A stretch of DNA of 64,000 nucleotides from Anisus vortex (GCA_949126835.1 OX421507.1:27354822-27418821), one strand, 5' to 3'; counted from the stretch's first letter, positions 13,001 through 24,194 are shown. Notes: generated by a model not told the origin, from the letters alone. Program-made: numbers and translations.

Positions 13001-15474
13001 GAATGTCATAGTGTAAACAGTAATTTCGTCATGTTAGATTTAACTGTGTTACATATCCTAGCTTCCAAGAATTGTATACAGGAGATTGTGATTTTATGTG
13101 TACTCGGCACCTCAGAAACAAACATTCTCTTTTAGATACATGCCTACCATTGAGTATGAAAATGAGGAGCAAAAACATTAAAAATGGGCGACGATATATA
13201 AAAATGTGTAGCAAGTGCAGGAATATTAAGAAGATAAAACACTTTTCCTATCCCTTCCCGAGTGGCATCCGGGCCTGGAATGGGTTGCCTGAAAAAACCA
13301 GTAGCTTAACATCATTTAAAACTCTAATATTCATTTTCATGCTGTCGTTTGGACACCATGTTAGAAATGTACTGTTAGACTGGATTAGGCACGAAAGTAA
13401 AATTCAATTATGCCAAAGCCAAAAGCAATATGCTTTCACTTTAAAGTGTATAAATTAATATGTACCAAACTCTGACCTTTAAATTCATTTCATTGGACTT
13501 AAACTTCCTTTTTATCTTAAAATTCTAATTATGGGTGGTTTATTCCTGTTACTGGCATATGTTGAAAAGTGAATGGTGTAATCATAGACTATAATATACA
13601 TGGACCGCTTGCTTTAGTATTTCTGCTATATGATGACTTGAAACACTGATGTTTGGAATTCCCGATTCTAAATAATGTAATTGCTATACAGGAAATAAAG
13701 TTATTGATATACAACTTCCGTTTTATTTATCGCTATGATTTTCTCAGTGAAAAATTAAAATCGAAAGTTGTACAGATCGGAAACATTTATAGATCAGGGT
13801 TGTGTGCGCACAGAAAAAGAATATAAGCTCTAAAAATAGAGCAGGCGGTCCATCTTATTATAGTCAATGATAATAGGATTAATAGGCCTACAAGTATTCA
13901 TTTTAAAGTCGAAAAAAAATGCGATTTAATAAAATGGAACTTGTCTAACAATAACTTCATTTAGAATCCGGAATTGCAAAAAAAAAAGAAGATAATAGCA
14001 TAAAAAACTAAAGCAAGCCGTCCATGTATATTATAGTCTATGGTGTAATCAATTCTGGCTTCAATTTTCGCATTCAAATTTAATATGGAGTCGCTATCCA
14101 TTGGTTGTATAGATCAGATACTTTGATACTAACCTACTTTCTATCAGTGAAAATTATAGTGTAGGCTGACAATGCAGATCGAACTAATTGTTACACTTTT
14201 AAAAAATAATAAGTTTACATCTAGTATTAGTCTAATTTTAAAAAATATAAAAACTATCCAGAGGAAAAAATGGGCCAGTCAAAAAAGTTTGTGGTGGCAT
14301 AGCCGCAACACATTTGGTTGGGCTACCAAAGGTCCTGGTTTGGAATTCCGGTAAAGGCTATGATTTGATACCTGGTCAGGAGGGTTCCCTGTCCACATAA
14401 TCCCCATGTATGCCATGCCCACTAAAACTGGTGAACATTGCTTCACTGGATCAATTTGATCTGGCTGGATGCTTTAATACTTTTTTTTACAAATAAGTTG
14501 ATTCATTCATTATTTATCTAATTATTTATACCTCTTTTACATACCTTAATATTATTTGTGTATAGTTTTAAGACACAGCGCATATTTGTGTATAGTTTTA
14601 AGACACAGCACATATTTGATGGATAGTCTATACATATTATTTGTGTATAGTTTTAAGACAGCGCATAATTGTGTGATAGTCTATACATATTATTTGTGTA
14701 TAGTTTTAAGACACAGCGCATATTTGTGTGATGGTCTATACATATCATTTGTGTATAGTTTTAAGACACAGCGCATATTTGTGTGATGGTCTATACATAT
14801 TATTTGTGTATAGTTTTAAGACACAGCGCATATTTGTGTGATGGTCTATACATATCATTTGTGTATAGTTTTAAGACACAGCGCATATTTGTGTGATGGT
14901 CTATATATATTATTTGTGTATAGTTTTAAGACACAGCGCATATTTGTGTGATGGTCTATACATATCATTTGTGTATAGTTTTAAGACACAGCGCATATTT
15001 GTGTGATGGTCTATACATATTATTTGTGTATAGTTTTAAAACACAGCGCATATTTGTGTGATGGTCTATACATATCATTTGTGTATAGTTTTAAGACACA
15101 GCGCATATTTGTGTGATGGTCTATACATATCATTTGTGTATAGTTTTAAGACACAGCGCATATTTGTGTGATGGTCTATACATATTATTTGTGTTTAGTT
15201 TTAAGACACAGCGCATATTTGTGTGATGGTCTATACATATTTTTTGTGTATAGTTTTAAAACACAGCGCATATTTGGTCTATACATATTATAATTTTTTT
15301 AAAATATTAGCATTAGCAGTTTTGCTGGACAAAGATGCAAAATACAGGAAGCTAGGCATGTATGCCATTAAATAAAGTTAACATTTCCTTAACTTTGTGT
15401 TCAGTAACTATTCATTCTCAGTCGGATCTGCCGCTGGTTTACTTGCCCTTTTCTCAACTAGCAGCAAGGTTTGA
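7084..15474 (+). CDS. SSR3: SSR3, translocon-associated protein subunit gamma (complete, 5 exons)
   Basis: Exons 7084-7222, 8284-8410, 9006-9098, 10417-10548 and 15405-15474 join in phase to 561 nt, 186 aa plus TGA; vertebrate SSR3 is 185 aa. The protein begins [20 protein letters not shown] and includes [38 protein letters not shown] and [20 protein letters not shown], near-identical to family signatures. Four membrane segments fall at about residues 33-52, 58-79, 139-158 and 165-181. A basic, charged loop follows the second ([19 protein letters not shown]). In the TRAP complex this subunit sits in the ER membrane beside the Sec61 channel and the ribosome. The exon 4 donor must be read as GT|GTATCC to keep phase. 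Intron 3 carries a 76-bp array abutting exon 4. Intron 4 (4.9 kb) carries a DNA transposon, a MITE, SINEs and a 55-bp array. The start could also be the ATG two codons later. Confidence 0.95.
7442..7625 (+). mobile_element. tRNA-derived SINE, family A, copy 1
   Basis: An A-box-like tggtccagcggttag and a B-box-like gggttctatcc lie about 50 bp apart, followed by a tRNA-unrelated body and an ...agaaggaacgtctgtaaact tail. It is in SSR3 intron 1. A near-identical copy is at 11407-11585, and the tail resembles LINE 3' ends in this window. Confidence 0.88.
9618..9690. mobile_element. Fragment of SINE family B
   Basis: The stretch ggtgaagcagcgttcatcag and its flanks match the 5' part (as written on the plus strand) of the SINE-B copies at 18475-18855 and 49630-49858. 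Only about 70 bp remain, within SSR3 intron 3. Confidence 0.6.
9787..10400 (+). repeat. 76-bp tandem array of acceptor-like units, 8 copies, abutting SSR3 exon 4
   Basis: Eight units of 75-77 bp; the motif gaagggaagagggtgagaat starts at 9811, 9888, 9963, 10039, 10116, 10193, 10270 and 10347. Each unit has a T-rich tract (ttttttgttttgtacttttt) followed by ga/ctag|gaaggg, which looks like a 3' splice site. The true acceptor of exon 4 (ttttttgttttcttctag|gg at 10416) follows directly and shares the same aaaataaacattttttgttt lead-in. The array probably arose by tandem duplication of the intron's own 3' end. Confidence 0.9.
10695..12988. mobile_element. DNA transposon, TIR CAGGGTTCCCAC, 6-bp target duplication
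   Basis: The left end starts cagggttcccac and the right end finishes gtgggaaccctg, perfect inverted repeats over 12 bp. The element is flanked by ttcatc at 10689-10694 and again at 12989-12994. It is 2.3 kb, lies in SSR3 intron 4, and contains the later SINE-A insertion at 11407-11585. I could not recognise a transposase. The CAGGG ends suggest a hAT-related group, although typical hATs make 8-bp duplications. The element at 24276-24785 has the same kind of ends and duplication length. Confidence 0.82.
11407..11585 (+). mobile_element. tRNA-derived SINE, family A, copy 2
   Basis: Near-identical to 7442-7625, with the same A and B boxes and the agaaggaacgtctgtaaact tail. It is nested inside the 10695-12988 DNA transposon and is therefore younger than that insertion. 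Confidence 0.88.
13205..13350 (+). mobile_element. LINE C-terminal fragment
   Basis: Encodes [20 protein letters not shown], the C-terminal motif shared with the LINE copies at 23066-24190 (minus) and 44330-45215 (plus). It lies in SSR3 intron 4 on the same strand as the gene. The flanking reading frame (13072-13458) is not otherwise recognisable. Confidence 0.75.
13585..14040. mobile_element. 456-bp MITE with about 34-bp TIRs and an 11-bp target duplication
   Basis: The left end tagactataatatacatgga and the right end read in reverse complement agree over about 34 bp with one mismatch. The element is flanked by tggtgtaatca at 13574-13584 and at 14041-14051, a perfect 11-bp direct repeat. A second, diverged copy of the right end lies inside at about 13838-13870 (gcaggcggtccatcttatta). 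An 11-bp duplication is long and points to a Mutator-like origin, but no transposase is present. Confidence 0.85.
14275..14475 (+). mobile_element. tRNA-related SINE, family C, copy 1
   Basis: tRNA-like ggtggcatagccgcaacac and ggtcctggtttggaattcc resemble A and B boxes. The downstream body (atgccatgcccactaaaact) recurs at about 47470-47510. It lies in SSR3 intron 4. Confidence 0.6.
14537..15293. repeat. 55-bp minisatellite, about 13-14 copies, partly alternating in a 110-bp pattern
   Basis: The unit contains tttgtgtatagttttaagac and acagcgcatatttgtgtgat, spaced 55 bp (for example 14821 to 14876). Spacers tend to alternate between catatcattt and catattattt, suggesting a dimeric higher-order unit. 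It lies in SSR3 intron 4, ending about 110 bp before exon 5. Confidence 0.9.
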
Positions 15475-16958
15475 AATTCACCTTCAATGAACATCAAATA
15501 CTCCTGGGTGATTGAGGAACCATTGAAAGAGCAACTTTTCATTGCCTCATTTTTTAAAAATATTCTCCATAAAGAGCATATATGCCATTTATTGTTATGT
15601 ACATGTCAATGAACATTATTGTTACCTTTAGTAGAACTGAGTTAGTTGACACTGTGTGAAGATTGGTGAAAATGATAATACAGTTACTTGTAATTCCTCA
15701 CAAATGTTGTTGTGGTTTTCTTTGCCTTAAACTTCTCAATTATAAAGTAAAGTATCTTGAGTTTAGTTCAATTAACTAAATGTTATTTTTACTCTACAAG
15801 TGTTTCAAACTACCAGCATACCAATGTTTGTGTGGCTGCAGATCATACATGCTGTTAATGTTTTCTTAAAAGATAAAGATATGGGGGGGGGGGGGAATCA
15901 TGTGACCTAAATGTCATAAAAGACATTTTTTTAGTTTTGCTTCATTGTATACTTTAACTATTCTCAGGAAAAAAAAATGTGTTTGGGGAAACTAGTAACA
16001 TTACTTGAATGTAAAAATTTGCATTTGAAATGAGCATACCCATACATCATAAAATTATTTTATATTGAACATTACATTAATTATATGACTTCCTTTGGTA
16101 TACTGCAGTAATTATAAAATAGGCATCCCTTCTATAGTGCTATAGATCAATATAAAGATTGACCTTTTGCCTTACAACAAACCAATACAAATTAGATGAT
16201 TAAAATTAAATTTCATTAAAAACAGTTAAAACTTTATTTTCATCATGCTTTAATATTTCCTGCTAGTTTTTTTTATTTATCAAGGGGCTTCTGTTTCAAT
16301 TCATGATAAAAAGCTGAGATTGAGATATCTGTCTGTCATTTATCAGCATAAATTTTATATCAGTTGAGAACCTTGTTAATGTACAGAAACACAATCCTAT
16401 AATAAAAATGCACAACTCTTGTCTGACCTAAATCAGTGCTTTAAAATTGTATTTCTCAATGGACAACCCACTGTCTGTAAGGCTGCAACAACTGTCAAAA
16501 TACGGCCATGAGCCACACATTTCATTTTGAATATATATAAAAGCATTTATAGAAGGTTAAATCAAATTATAAAAAGGTAGTTTGAAATATACATGTTTTT
16601 ATTATGGAATAACAGCTTTTGCACATAGGCAGTAATTTATTTTAATATGTTACCACAATGATCTCTGGAGCTTCAACTATTTTACTTTTACACAATAATA
16701 ATAACAAACAACATTTAATTAATGTATGATATAAGATAAGCAATTAATGTTCATACTTCATACATTCTTTAATGAAAAGGTTTTTAAAAACAAGACATAT
16801 GCATATATTATATATTATACCGGTACATACAGTTTATTTAAATCCAGAATATTGTAAAGTATAAAACTATACTGTCAATAGTGTTATACTATTAATACTA
16901 TTTAAAGTATTTAAAAAAGAAAGGTAAATAGTAAAAGTATAAAGTTAAATTTCATACT
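15475..16958. other. Tail-to-tail intergenic region between SSR3 and ANKRD49
   Basis: Holds both 3' UTRs. A possible SSR3 poly(A) signal (aataaa, about 16399) is far from the stop codon; none nearer was convincing. A G-run lies near 15886. No other gene or clear transposon seen. Confidence 0.5.
16833..16838 (-). promoter_or_regulatory. Candidate poly(A) signal of ANKRD49
   Basis: The plus strand reads tttatt, so the minus strand is AATAAA, about 120 nt after the ANKRD49 stop codon at 16959. Confidence 0.5.
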
Positions 16959-19900
16959 CTATGATGAATTTGGAAAAATATTGATGCAGTCATCCATTAG
17001 ATCAAATAGTTTATAGTTTGGACTACACCTGTAGCAAACTTCCCTGGCAGTTTCTCCAGCCTTAGACTTTATGGTAATATCGATGAAAGGACAGTTTAAT
17101 AACAGCTCAAGCATTTGCCTGTTTTCTGGCTCTGAGGCAGCCATATGCAGGGGAGTCAAACTCCCGTTGGTTTGGGCATTAACATCTGCACCTGCATTGA
17201 TTAGAAGTTGGGCTGTTTCAACTGAGTTCCAGCGTGCAGCACTGTGGAGTGGTTGCCATCCATCTGCAGTTTTAGAGGTTATGTCTGCGCCATGTGATAA
17301 AAGGAGCTGCAGAAGAATTTGTTTAATAAATATAGTTATTGCAATTTTTTTCCACACAACTTCTTGTTAGGAAATTACTATTAATAACAAAAGTATGGTA
17401 CAAAATCAATTAATTTACTATGATAACTATACATGGGGCTGGTTAAGCTTGTCAGCTTTGATAGTGGCCTATGAGCTTTTGGACCATATCCTCCTCACTG
17501 TGCATGTGTCTAACATTTGATAGAGCCAATGTTCTAAAGTCCCTAAGGGTGTTATTTTCTTTGCAGTTTGCAGCAAATTATGTGGGGGCATTATTGTTAT
17601 TGTATATATACCGTAATCAAATATACTTCAACTTCAAGGTGTATCACTGACATTTGTTCTGACCTTTCAACTAGTCTGGTTAGATTTCCATATGAAGTGG
17701 TATAGGATTATGAGGTGTGAGACAACAATGGGCCTTGACCTTATTGTTAGCATGTGATTATGAGGTGTGAGACGACAATGGGCCTTGTTATTAGCATGTG
17801 ATTATAGGTGTGAGACGACAATGGGCCTTGTTGTTAGCATGTGATTATGAGATGTGAGACAATGGGCCTTGTTGTTAGCTTGTGATTATGAGATGTGAGA
17901 CAACAACAGGCCCTGTTGTTAGCATGTGATTATGAGATGTGAGACAACAATGGGCCTTGTTAGCATGTGATTATGAGATGTGAGACAACAATGGGCCTTG
18001 TTATTAGCATGTGATTATGAGGTGTGAGACTACAATGGGCCTTGTTAGCATGTGATTATGAGATGTGAGACAACAATGGGCCTTGTTAGCATGTGATTAT
18101 GAGATGTGAGACTACAATGGGCCTTGTTGTTAGCATGTGATTATGAGATGTGAGACTACAATGGGCCTTGTTGTTAGCATGTGATTATGAGATGTGAGAC
18201 AACAATGGGCCTTGTTAGCATGTGATTATGAGATGTGAGACTACAATGGGCCTTGTTGTTAGCATGTGATTATGAGATGTGAGACTACAATGGGCACTGT
18301 TACTGTTATTAGCATGTGAGAAATGAAAGATTGTGCCTAGTCCTGCAGTTTGGAATTACCCTTTAGTTTTGGGATATGACTTTTAATTAGAAGGGATTCT
18401 GCATAGCACAAGCATGTTAGTCCCCCAAGCCCTAAGAGAGTGATCTTGGATTGTAATCTGCTAGGGTCCAATTTATCCATAGGGCCGATAAAGCAGCGTA
18501 CACCAGTTTCTGTGGCCACAGCAAACTAGTTGATTTGGTGGCCAGCACTATGCACAGCTGCCTTTACTTTATCCAAACTAAGGTCAGGTACCCATCAGAG
18601 CTGGGTAGACTCAGGGACACTTTCCTAACCATTACCGGGTATGCAAAAAAAATGCATATAAGTACTCTTTCTTCCCAAGTGGCATGCGGGCATGAAATGG
18701 GTTGCCTGAACAAACCAGGAAAACCAGCAAGTTAACATCATTTAAAACACCCCATAGACCCAGGCAAAATCCTAGCCAGCACCAGGATTTGAACCCAGAA
18801 CCTTCGGTACACCAGCCGAACGCACTGCTGCACAGCCACCGCGCCCCCTTATGTACCACGCTCTAAGGTATTCAACCCAAACTATACACATACCTGAGCC
18901 ATGTCTTTATGATTGTTATAAGAGGCTCTGTGAAGTGGTGTGTACATACCTGAGCCATGTCTTTATGATTGTTATAAGAGGCTCTGTGAAGTGGTGTGTA
19001 CATACCTGAGCCATGTCTTTATGATTGTTATAAGAGGCTCTGTGAAGTGGTGTGTACATACCTGAGCCATGTCTTTATGATTGTTATAAGAGGCTCTGTG
19101 AAGTGGTGTGTACATACCTGAGCCATGTCTTTATGATTGTTATAAGAGGCTCTGTGAAGTGGTGTGTACATATCTGAGCCATGTCTTTATGATTGTTATA
19201 AGAGGCTCTGTGAAGTGGTGTGTACATACCTGAGCCATGTCTTTATGATTGTTATAAGAGGCTCTGTGAAGTGGTGTGTACATACCTGAGCCATGTCTTT
19301 ATGATTGTTATAAGAGGCTCTGTGAAGTGGTGTGTACATACCTGAGCCATGCCTTTATGATTGTTATAAGAGGCTCTGTGAAGTGGTGTGTACATACCTG
19401 AGCCATGTCTTTATGATTGTTATAAGAGGCTCTGTGAAGTGGTGTGTACATACCTGAGCCATGTCTTTATGATTGTTATAAGAGGCTCTGTGAAGTGGTG
19501 TGTACATACCTGAGCCATGTCTTTATGATTGTTATAAGAGGCTCTGTGAAGTGGTGTGTACATACCTGAGCCATGCCTTTATGATTGTTATAAGAGGCTC
19601 TGTGAAGTGGTGTGTACATACCTGAGCCATGTCTTTATGATTGTTATAAGAGGCTCTGTGAAGTGGTGTGTACATACCTGAGCCATGTCTTTATGATTGT
19701 TATAAGAGGCTCCGTGAAGTGGTGTGTACATACCTGAGCCATGTCTTTATGATTGTTATAAGAGGCTCTGTGAAGTGGTGTGTACATACCTGAGCCATGT
19801 CTTTATGATTGTTATAAGAGGCTCTGTGAAGTGGTGTGTACATACCTGAGCCATGTCTTTATGATTGTTATAAGAGGCTCTGTGAAGTGGTGTGTACATA

Positions 19901-22311
19901 CCTGAGCCATGTCTTTATGATTGTTATAAGAGGCTCTGTGAAGTGGTGTGTACATACCTGAGCCATGTCTTTATGATTGTTATAAGAGGCTCTGTGAAGT
20001 GGTGTGTACATACCTGAGCCATGTCTTTATGATTGTTATAAGAGGCTCTGTGAAGTGGTGTGTACATACCTGAGCCATGTCTTTATGATTGTTATAAGAG
20101 GCTCTGTGAAGTGGTGTGTACATACCTGAGCCATGCCTTTATGATTGTTATAAGAGGCTCTGTGAAGTGGTGTGTACATACCTGAGCCATGTCTTTATGA
20201 TTGTTATAAGAGGCTCTGTGAAGTGGTGTGTACATACCTGAGCCATGTCTTTATGATTGTTATAAGAGGCTCCGTGAAGTGGTGTGTACATACCTGAGCC
20301 ATGTCTTTATGATTGTTATAAGAGGCTCTGTGAAGTGGTGTGTACATACCTGAGCCATTTCTTTATGATTGTTATAAGAGGCTCTGTGAAGTGGTGTGTA
20401 CATACCTGAGCCATGTCTTTATGATTGTTATAAGAGGCTCTGTGAAGTGGTGTGTACATATCTGAGTCACATGTCTTAATCAAATGTGGATTTGTAGCCA
20501 AGATCTCTTTCACAATATCCAGCTTGTTGGTCTCTGCTGCCCACAAGATTCTCTTATCTGGATTGTCTTTACAAAAACAACAATGAAAAAAAACAAATTT
20601 AGAGTTTGAAAAATTATGGGATGTAAAGAAAATAACTCAGGGATAAAATGATCAAATTAATTGAACAGTCATTCTATGTTATAAACAGTGATTTTATTAT
20701 TGTTTTTATTTTCTCAAAATCCTCATTTACCGGTATTATAGTTAGACTATATGTAACCATCTGATTTAGAAGTTGTTTTTTAACTGATAGTTGAATAATT
20801 GGTTTTTGTCCTTCAAAAACAAGTTGTAAATGAAAGGTAATATCCCCTCTGATGTCACAGACCAGGAAAGTTGAAATGGTGTTGTTTATAATTTATACTA
20901 TACTATACTACCCCGAAAGCAAATAAGTGTTTGAAAGACATTTGATGACTTGATTCGTCTGAGGACTTTTCTCACCAAGATATTCAATATGCTTTCTATG
21001 TTTATTTATAATTATCCAGGTCTCACTGACTGAGGTCACCACTGGCCTAATTAGTTAAATTAGCGTTTTATATATGATTTTCTTTATTTTTCTGGTAATG
21101 TTTTTACCTTTTAGCATTTTCTAGTTGCCCAATGATATTCTTTCCTTGTTTCTGTTAGCAAGTCATTATTGTCAATTATTATAGTATGCTTAATATTTGA
21201 AATTATTTACTTGTTCATTATTTTCTTTGTAATTGTTTCTTCTGTCAGTCTTTCACCATGGGACATGCTCATGCATTTTGTTTTTTCTGTGTTAACTTCT
21301 AGCCTGGCTTTCATTGACACATCTTTTAATTCTATTAGCGATTGTGTGATGTCATTTTTCTGTATGTTTCCTGTTAGTCCAAACATTATGAAAGCTAAAC
21401 TACTACTTAACAAACTGACAGATTTTAATGGTTTACAACCCATGCCTGAACATGGAAAACTTGGTGTGCAGGCATGGCGGAGGAAAACCAGGGATAGGCC
21501 AGAGTGGAAGGGGGTGGTGGAGCAGGCCAAAATCCCTACATGGGCTGTAGCACCATAGGGATGGATGTTAGTGCAATGTCTTTTGCATATATGCAAGGTA
21601 CTGAATGGGTTGGCTGTATAGAGTGTCTAATGGTTGAGAGCCTTTTCAGTCTCTTTCAGGATGTATCTTGCTATTGTTTCCTTTGTATTAATATGTCAAT
21701 TTCCAATAACTCTCTCTAGGGTGATATTTAATAATATACATGATAGTGAAGCTCCTTGCCTTAACCGGCATCTATTTGGCAAATCTTGGGAGCAGTTAGG
21801 CTGAATCTTAATTTTCTAATTTTTATTTAATGTTATTTGTATTAGTAATAGTTTAGTGAGTTTGTTCAGTACCGGTATACCAAATTCTTCAAGGTTTCAT
21901 AGAGGAATTTACGTATGCTTTCGTGGGCCATTTTGTAGTACAGACTGGTGAGTTATTATTGGCTATACTAATACTATGGGCAGCGTAGTATAGAAATAGG
22001 CCCTAGACAACTACCGTATAAAAGTCCAATACTACAATGGTTCAATAGTTATACAGCTATTGGTAATACTATACATTGTTTAAATTATTATATTATATTA
22101 TAGATCAACATGCGTCAGAACTTTATAATGTATTTAAAAAACAACAGTAAAATAACCTACTTGCTAGTTCAGCTTCATTTACTTCTTCACATTCATCCTC
22201 ATCTTCATCAAAGCAGCTTTTCCACAACTGTTCATCAGAGACTTCCGAGAAGTCAACCACATCAGCGACATCAGATTCATCTTCAAATTCTTTAGATTTA
22301 GAGTTGTCCAT
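16959..22311 (-). CDS. ANKRD49: ANKRD49-like ankyrin-repeat protein (complete, 3 coding exons)
   Basis: Minus-strand exons 22161-22311 (ATG at 22311), 20406-20566 and 16959-17306 join in phase to 660 nt, 219 aa; human ANKRD49 is 239 aa. The N-terminus is acidic (SDEQLWKSCFDEDEDECEEV). LWAAETNKLDIVKEILATNP and three further ankyrin repeats follow: YTPLHRASYNNHKDMAQ joined to LLLSHGADI, GWQPLHSAARWNS...LLINAGADVNAQT, and LTPLHMAASEP...MLELLL. The tail ends DLMDDCINIFPNSS. Vertebrate ANKRD49 is a small nuclear protein linked to spermatogenesis and gene activation; no catalytic site is expected. Intron 2 is extraordinary: its 5' splice site and the last about 50 nt of exon 2 are repeated 28 times (18888-20465). 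Only the exon-proximal donor gives the full-length frame. Intron 2 also holds a 41-44-bp array and a SINE/LINE composite; intron 1 holds LINE relics. Confidence 0.92.
17695..18320. repeat. 41-44-bp minisatellite, 14 copies
   Basis: The unit gcatgtgattatgagatgtg / agacaacaatgggccttgtt repeats 14 times with length changes in the final gtt block. It is in ANKRD49 intron 2. Confidence 0.9.
18415..18470 (+). mobile_element. 3' tip of an RNase H-type LINE
   Basis: ccctaagagagtgatcttgg and its flank match the stop-codon region of the I-like LINE at about 43700-43735 (ccctaagagagtaatctcgg). Only the last few dozen bases are present, directly before SINE-B sequence. Confidence 0.55.
18475..18855 (-). 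mobile_element. SINE family B, interrupted by a LINE 3' fragment
   Basis: Read on the minus strand, tRNA-like boxes occur near 18835-18785 (B-box-like gggttcaaatcctgg). The rest matches 49630-49858 (aaggtcaggtacccatcaga, gggtagactcaggga). Between about 18655 and 18748 the match is broken by a plus-strand LINE fragment (ttcttcccaagtggcatgcg ... aacatcatttaaaacac) of the 23-24 kb family. Confidence 0.75.
18888..20465 (-). repeat. 56-bp tandem array of the ANKRD49 exon 2 end plus 5' splice site, 28 donor copies
   Basis: The motif catacctg recurs every 56 bp from 18889 to 20401, 28 times. On the minus strand each unit reads TATGTACACACCACTTCACA..., then codons for HRASYNNHKDMAQ, then CAG|GTATGT, a strong donor. 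The first unit is the real end of exon 2. Repeat edges coincide with CTCAGATATGT inside the exon and CTCAGGTATGTGTATAG, the unique intron start at 18888. This suggests the array began by slippage or unequal exchange between these two similar sites. Units differ at only a few positions, so it is young or homogenised. Confidence 0.95.
21215..21560. mobile_element. LINE relics in opposed orientation
   Basis: On the minus strand at about 21215-21350 a KARLEVNTEKTKCMSMSHGE stretch resembles the RT region of RTE-like LINEs. On the plus strand at about 21460-21557, AWRRKTRDRPEWKGVVEQAK resembles a LINE C-terminus. Both are fragments in ANKRD49 intron 1. Confidence 0.55.
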
Positions 22312-23065
22312 ACGTCACACGTTGATACAGCCTGAAGCACCATGTACCTCCAGGCTTTCTGCTCACTACACCTGATGAATGCATAAGTATATTTGTCTTA
22401 CCTTACATGCTACAGACACTCTTTATATAAAGAAGATTTTGTTGCATCCTATGCCTTTTTATTCAATTTTAAGAAATGATATATATATAATATATAGTAA
22501 TGGAATCCTCTCTTCAATACCTTTCTTTTGGAACATATAGCACAAAAAAAATATAATTTTTTTGGAAAATTTCATGTCACGTAGGCCTACCAAATATGTT
22601 TATGCGTTTATCCTAGTATAATAATATAATATAAGACCTAGCCTATATGAATATATGTGGGATAAGAAAAGTTTTTCTCCTTGCCTTAGCCTATATGTTT
22701 ATCTGAGCATTGTGATAGCTAAGTCAGCTAAGAGACTATAAGTTATATATTGTTTTTGTGTGTATTTCTAAGAAATGAATAGCCTACCTTATGACTTATT
22801 ATGACTTTTGTATTAATTATTACTAATCTAAACTTTGCACTTCTCTCCTCTACTGTTTCTAGTAGATTCTAGGTCTAAGTAGGCTATTGCTTTAGCGATA
22901 ATAGCCTACATATTTCACTGATTTAACTATTGACTATAAATTACTATAAATATTGAGATTATTAAGTACTAGACTATACATACCAATACTATAGGCTAGT
23001 CTATAGCCATAGCATTGGCATGGCCACATTGGCCCTCACTGAGAGTCATTGGTCATCAAATTATC
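22312..23065 (-). mobile_element. ANKRD49 upstream region holding LINE 3'-end relics
   Basis: Minus-strand LINE tail at about 22395-22460 (plus strand tacagacactctttatataa) and more of the same LINE at about 22660-22870, matching parts of 23270-23410. The ANKRD49 promoter should lie just above 22311, but no core motif is recognisable. The remainder is AT-rich and featureless. Confidence 0.55.
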
Positions 23066-24190
23066 TAATCTTATACATTACAGAGGCTCCTTCTATAAAG
23101 AAGATTATTGCCTCCTACGCTCATCCGTGGTCCGAGTCTAGTCTTGCAGTTTTATTAATGTTCTAAATGATGTTAGGTTATTGGTTTTCCTGGTTTGTTC
23201 AGGCAACCCATTCCATGCCCGAATGCCACTCGGGAAGAAAGAGTACTTATATGCATTTGTTCTCACATAAGGGACAAGGAAAGTGTTTTTATGTTTATCT
23301 GAGCTTTGCAACAGGATGTTATTGTGTTGTATTTCTAAATTAGAGTTTAATGCCTTATGTATTATTACTACTTTACTCTTTGCCCTTCTGTCCTCTAGTG
23401 TTTCTAGGTTTAGTAATTTTACTAATGATGTCACTCTTGTTAATTGGGAATATTCACTAGTTATGAACCTTGCAGTTATTTTTTGAATTTGTTCTATTTT
23501 TTTAATGTTTTCCTTAGTTGATGGGTACCATACAGATGCTGCATATTTTAGTATAGGCCTAACTAATGTGAGATAACATTTTAGTTTTATATTCTTTTAT
23601 TACATTTGTAAAAGTTCCTTTTTATGAATCCTTATGTTTTGTTTGATTTTTTAATTTCTTCATCAATATGAGGGTTCCAAGATAACTTATCATTTATTAT
23701 TACTCCCAGATACTGAGCATTGTTAGTTTGAGTTAGTTCTTTACCATGAATGAAGTAGTTTACTATTATTTGTTTCTTTTTCTTGGATACCCTTATTAGT
23801 TGGCATTTTTCTGGGTGAAAAGACATACTCCAGTTTGATTCCCATTTTTGTAGTTCATCTAGGTCTTTTTGTAGAAGTTCACTATCTTTTCCTGTCTATT
23901 ATTCTATAAATTATGCAAACATCGGCAATTAATCTTACTTTTGTTCCTGTGTTGATGCAATTTGGCAGATCATTAATGTAAATTAGAAATAGTAGGAGCC
24001 CTAAAACAGTTCCTTGTGGAACTCCTGAGTTAACTGTTATTGGTGATGACTTAGAGCCATTTATTATCACTGTTTGTTCTCTGCCTATTAGAAAGTCCTG
24101 AATCCACTGATGACTGATGTAAGGGACCAGAGATGCCAAAGTATTTAAGTTTTTTAAGAAGACTAGATTGATGAACTTTATCAAATGCTT
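23066..24190 (-). mobile_element. LINE, RT domain to 3' end, degenerate
   Basis: The minus strand encodes INGSKSSPITVNSGVPQGTV followed by LFLIYINDLPNCI and a decayed FADD region (frames broken near 23880). MSFHPEKCQLIRVSKKKKQ, NAQYLGVIINDKLSWNPHID and the C-terminal [20 protein letters not shown] follow. The 3' tail (plus strand ttacagaggctccttctata) ends the copy. Sequence style is CR1/jockey-like, without RNase H. The same family appears at 4990, 13205, 22395, 44330, 46875 and 55690, making it an abundant LINE here. Confidence 0.88.
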
Positions 24191-24194
24191 TATC

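Noticed and set aside
18888..20465. CRISPR-like array of regular repeats
   Set aside because: Units are contiguous without unique spacers, the DNA is eukaryotic, and the unit is a piece of an ANKRD49 exon.
21169..21719. Hydrophobic 129-aa plus-strand frame as a membrane protein gene
   Set aside because: Its first part is antisense to LINE RT-like sequence and its second part is a LINE C-terminus; no splice sites or conserved domain.
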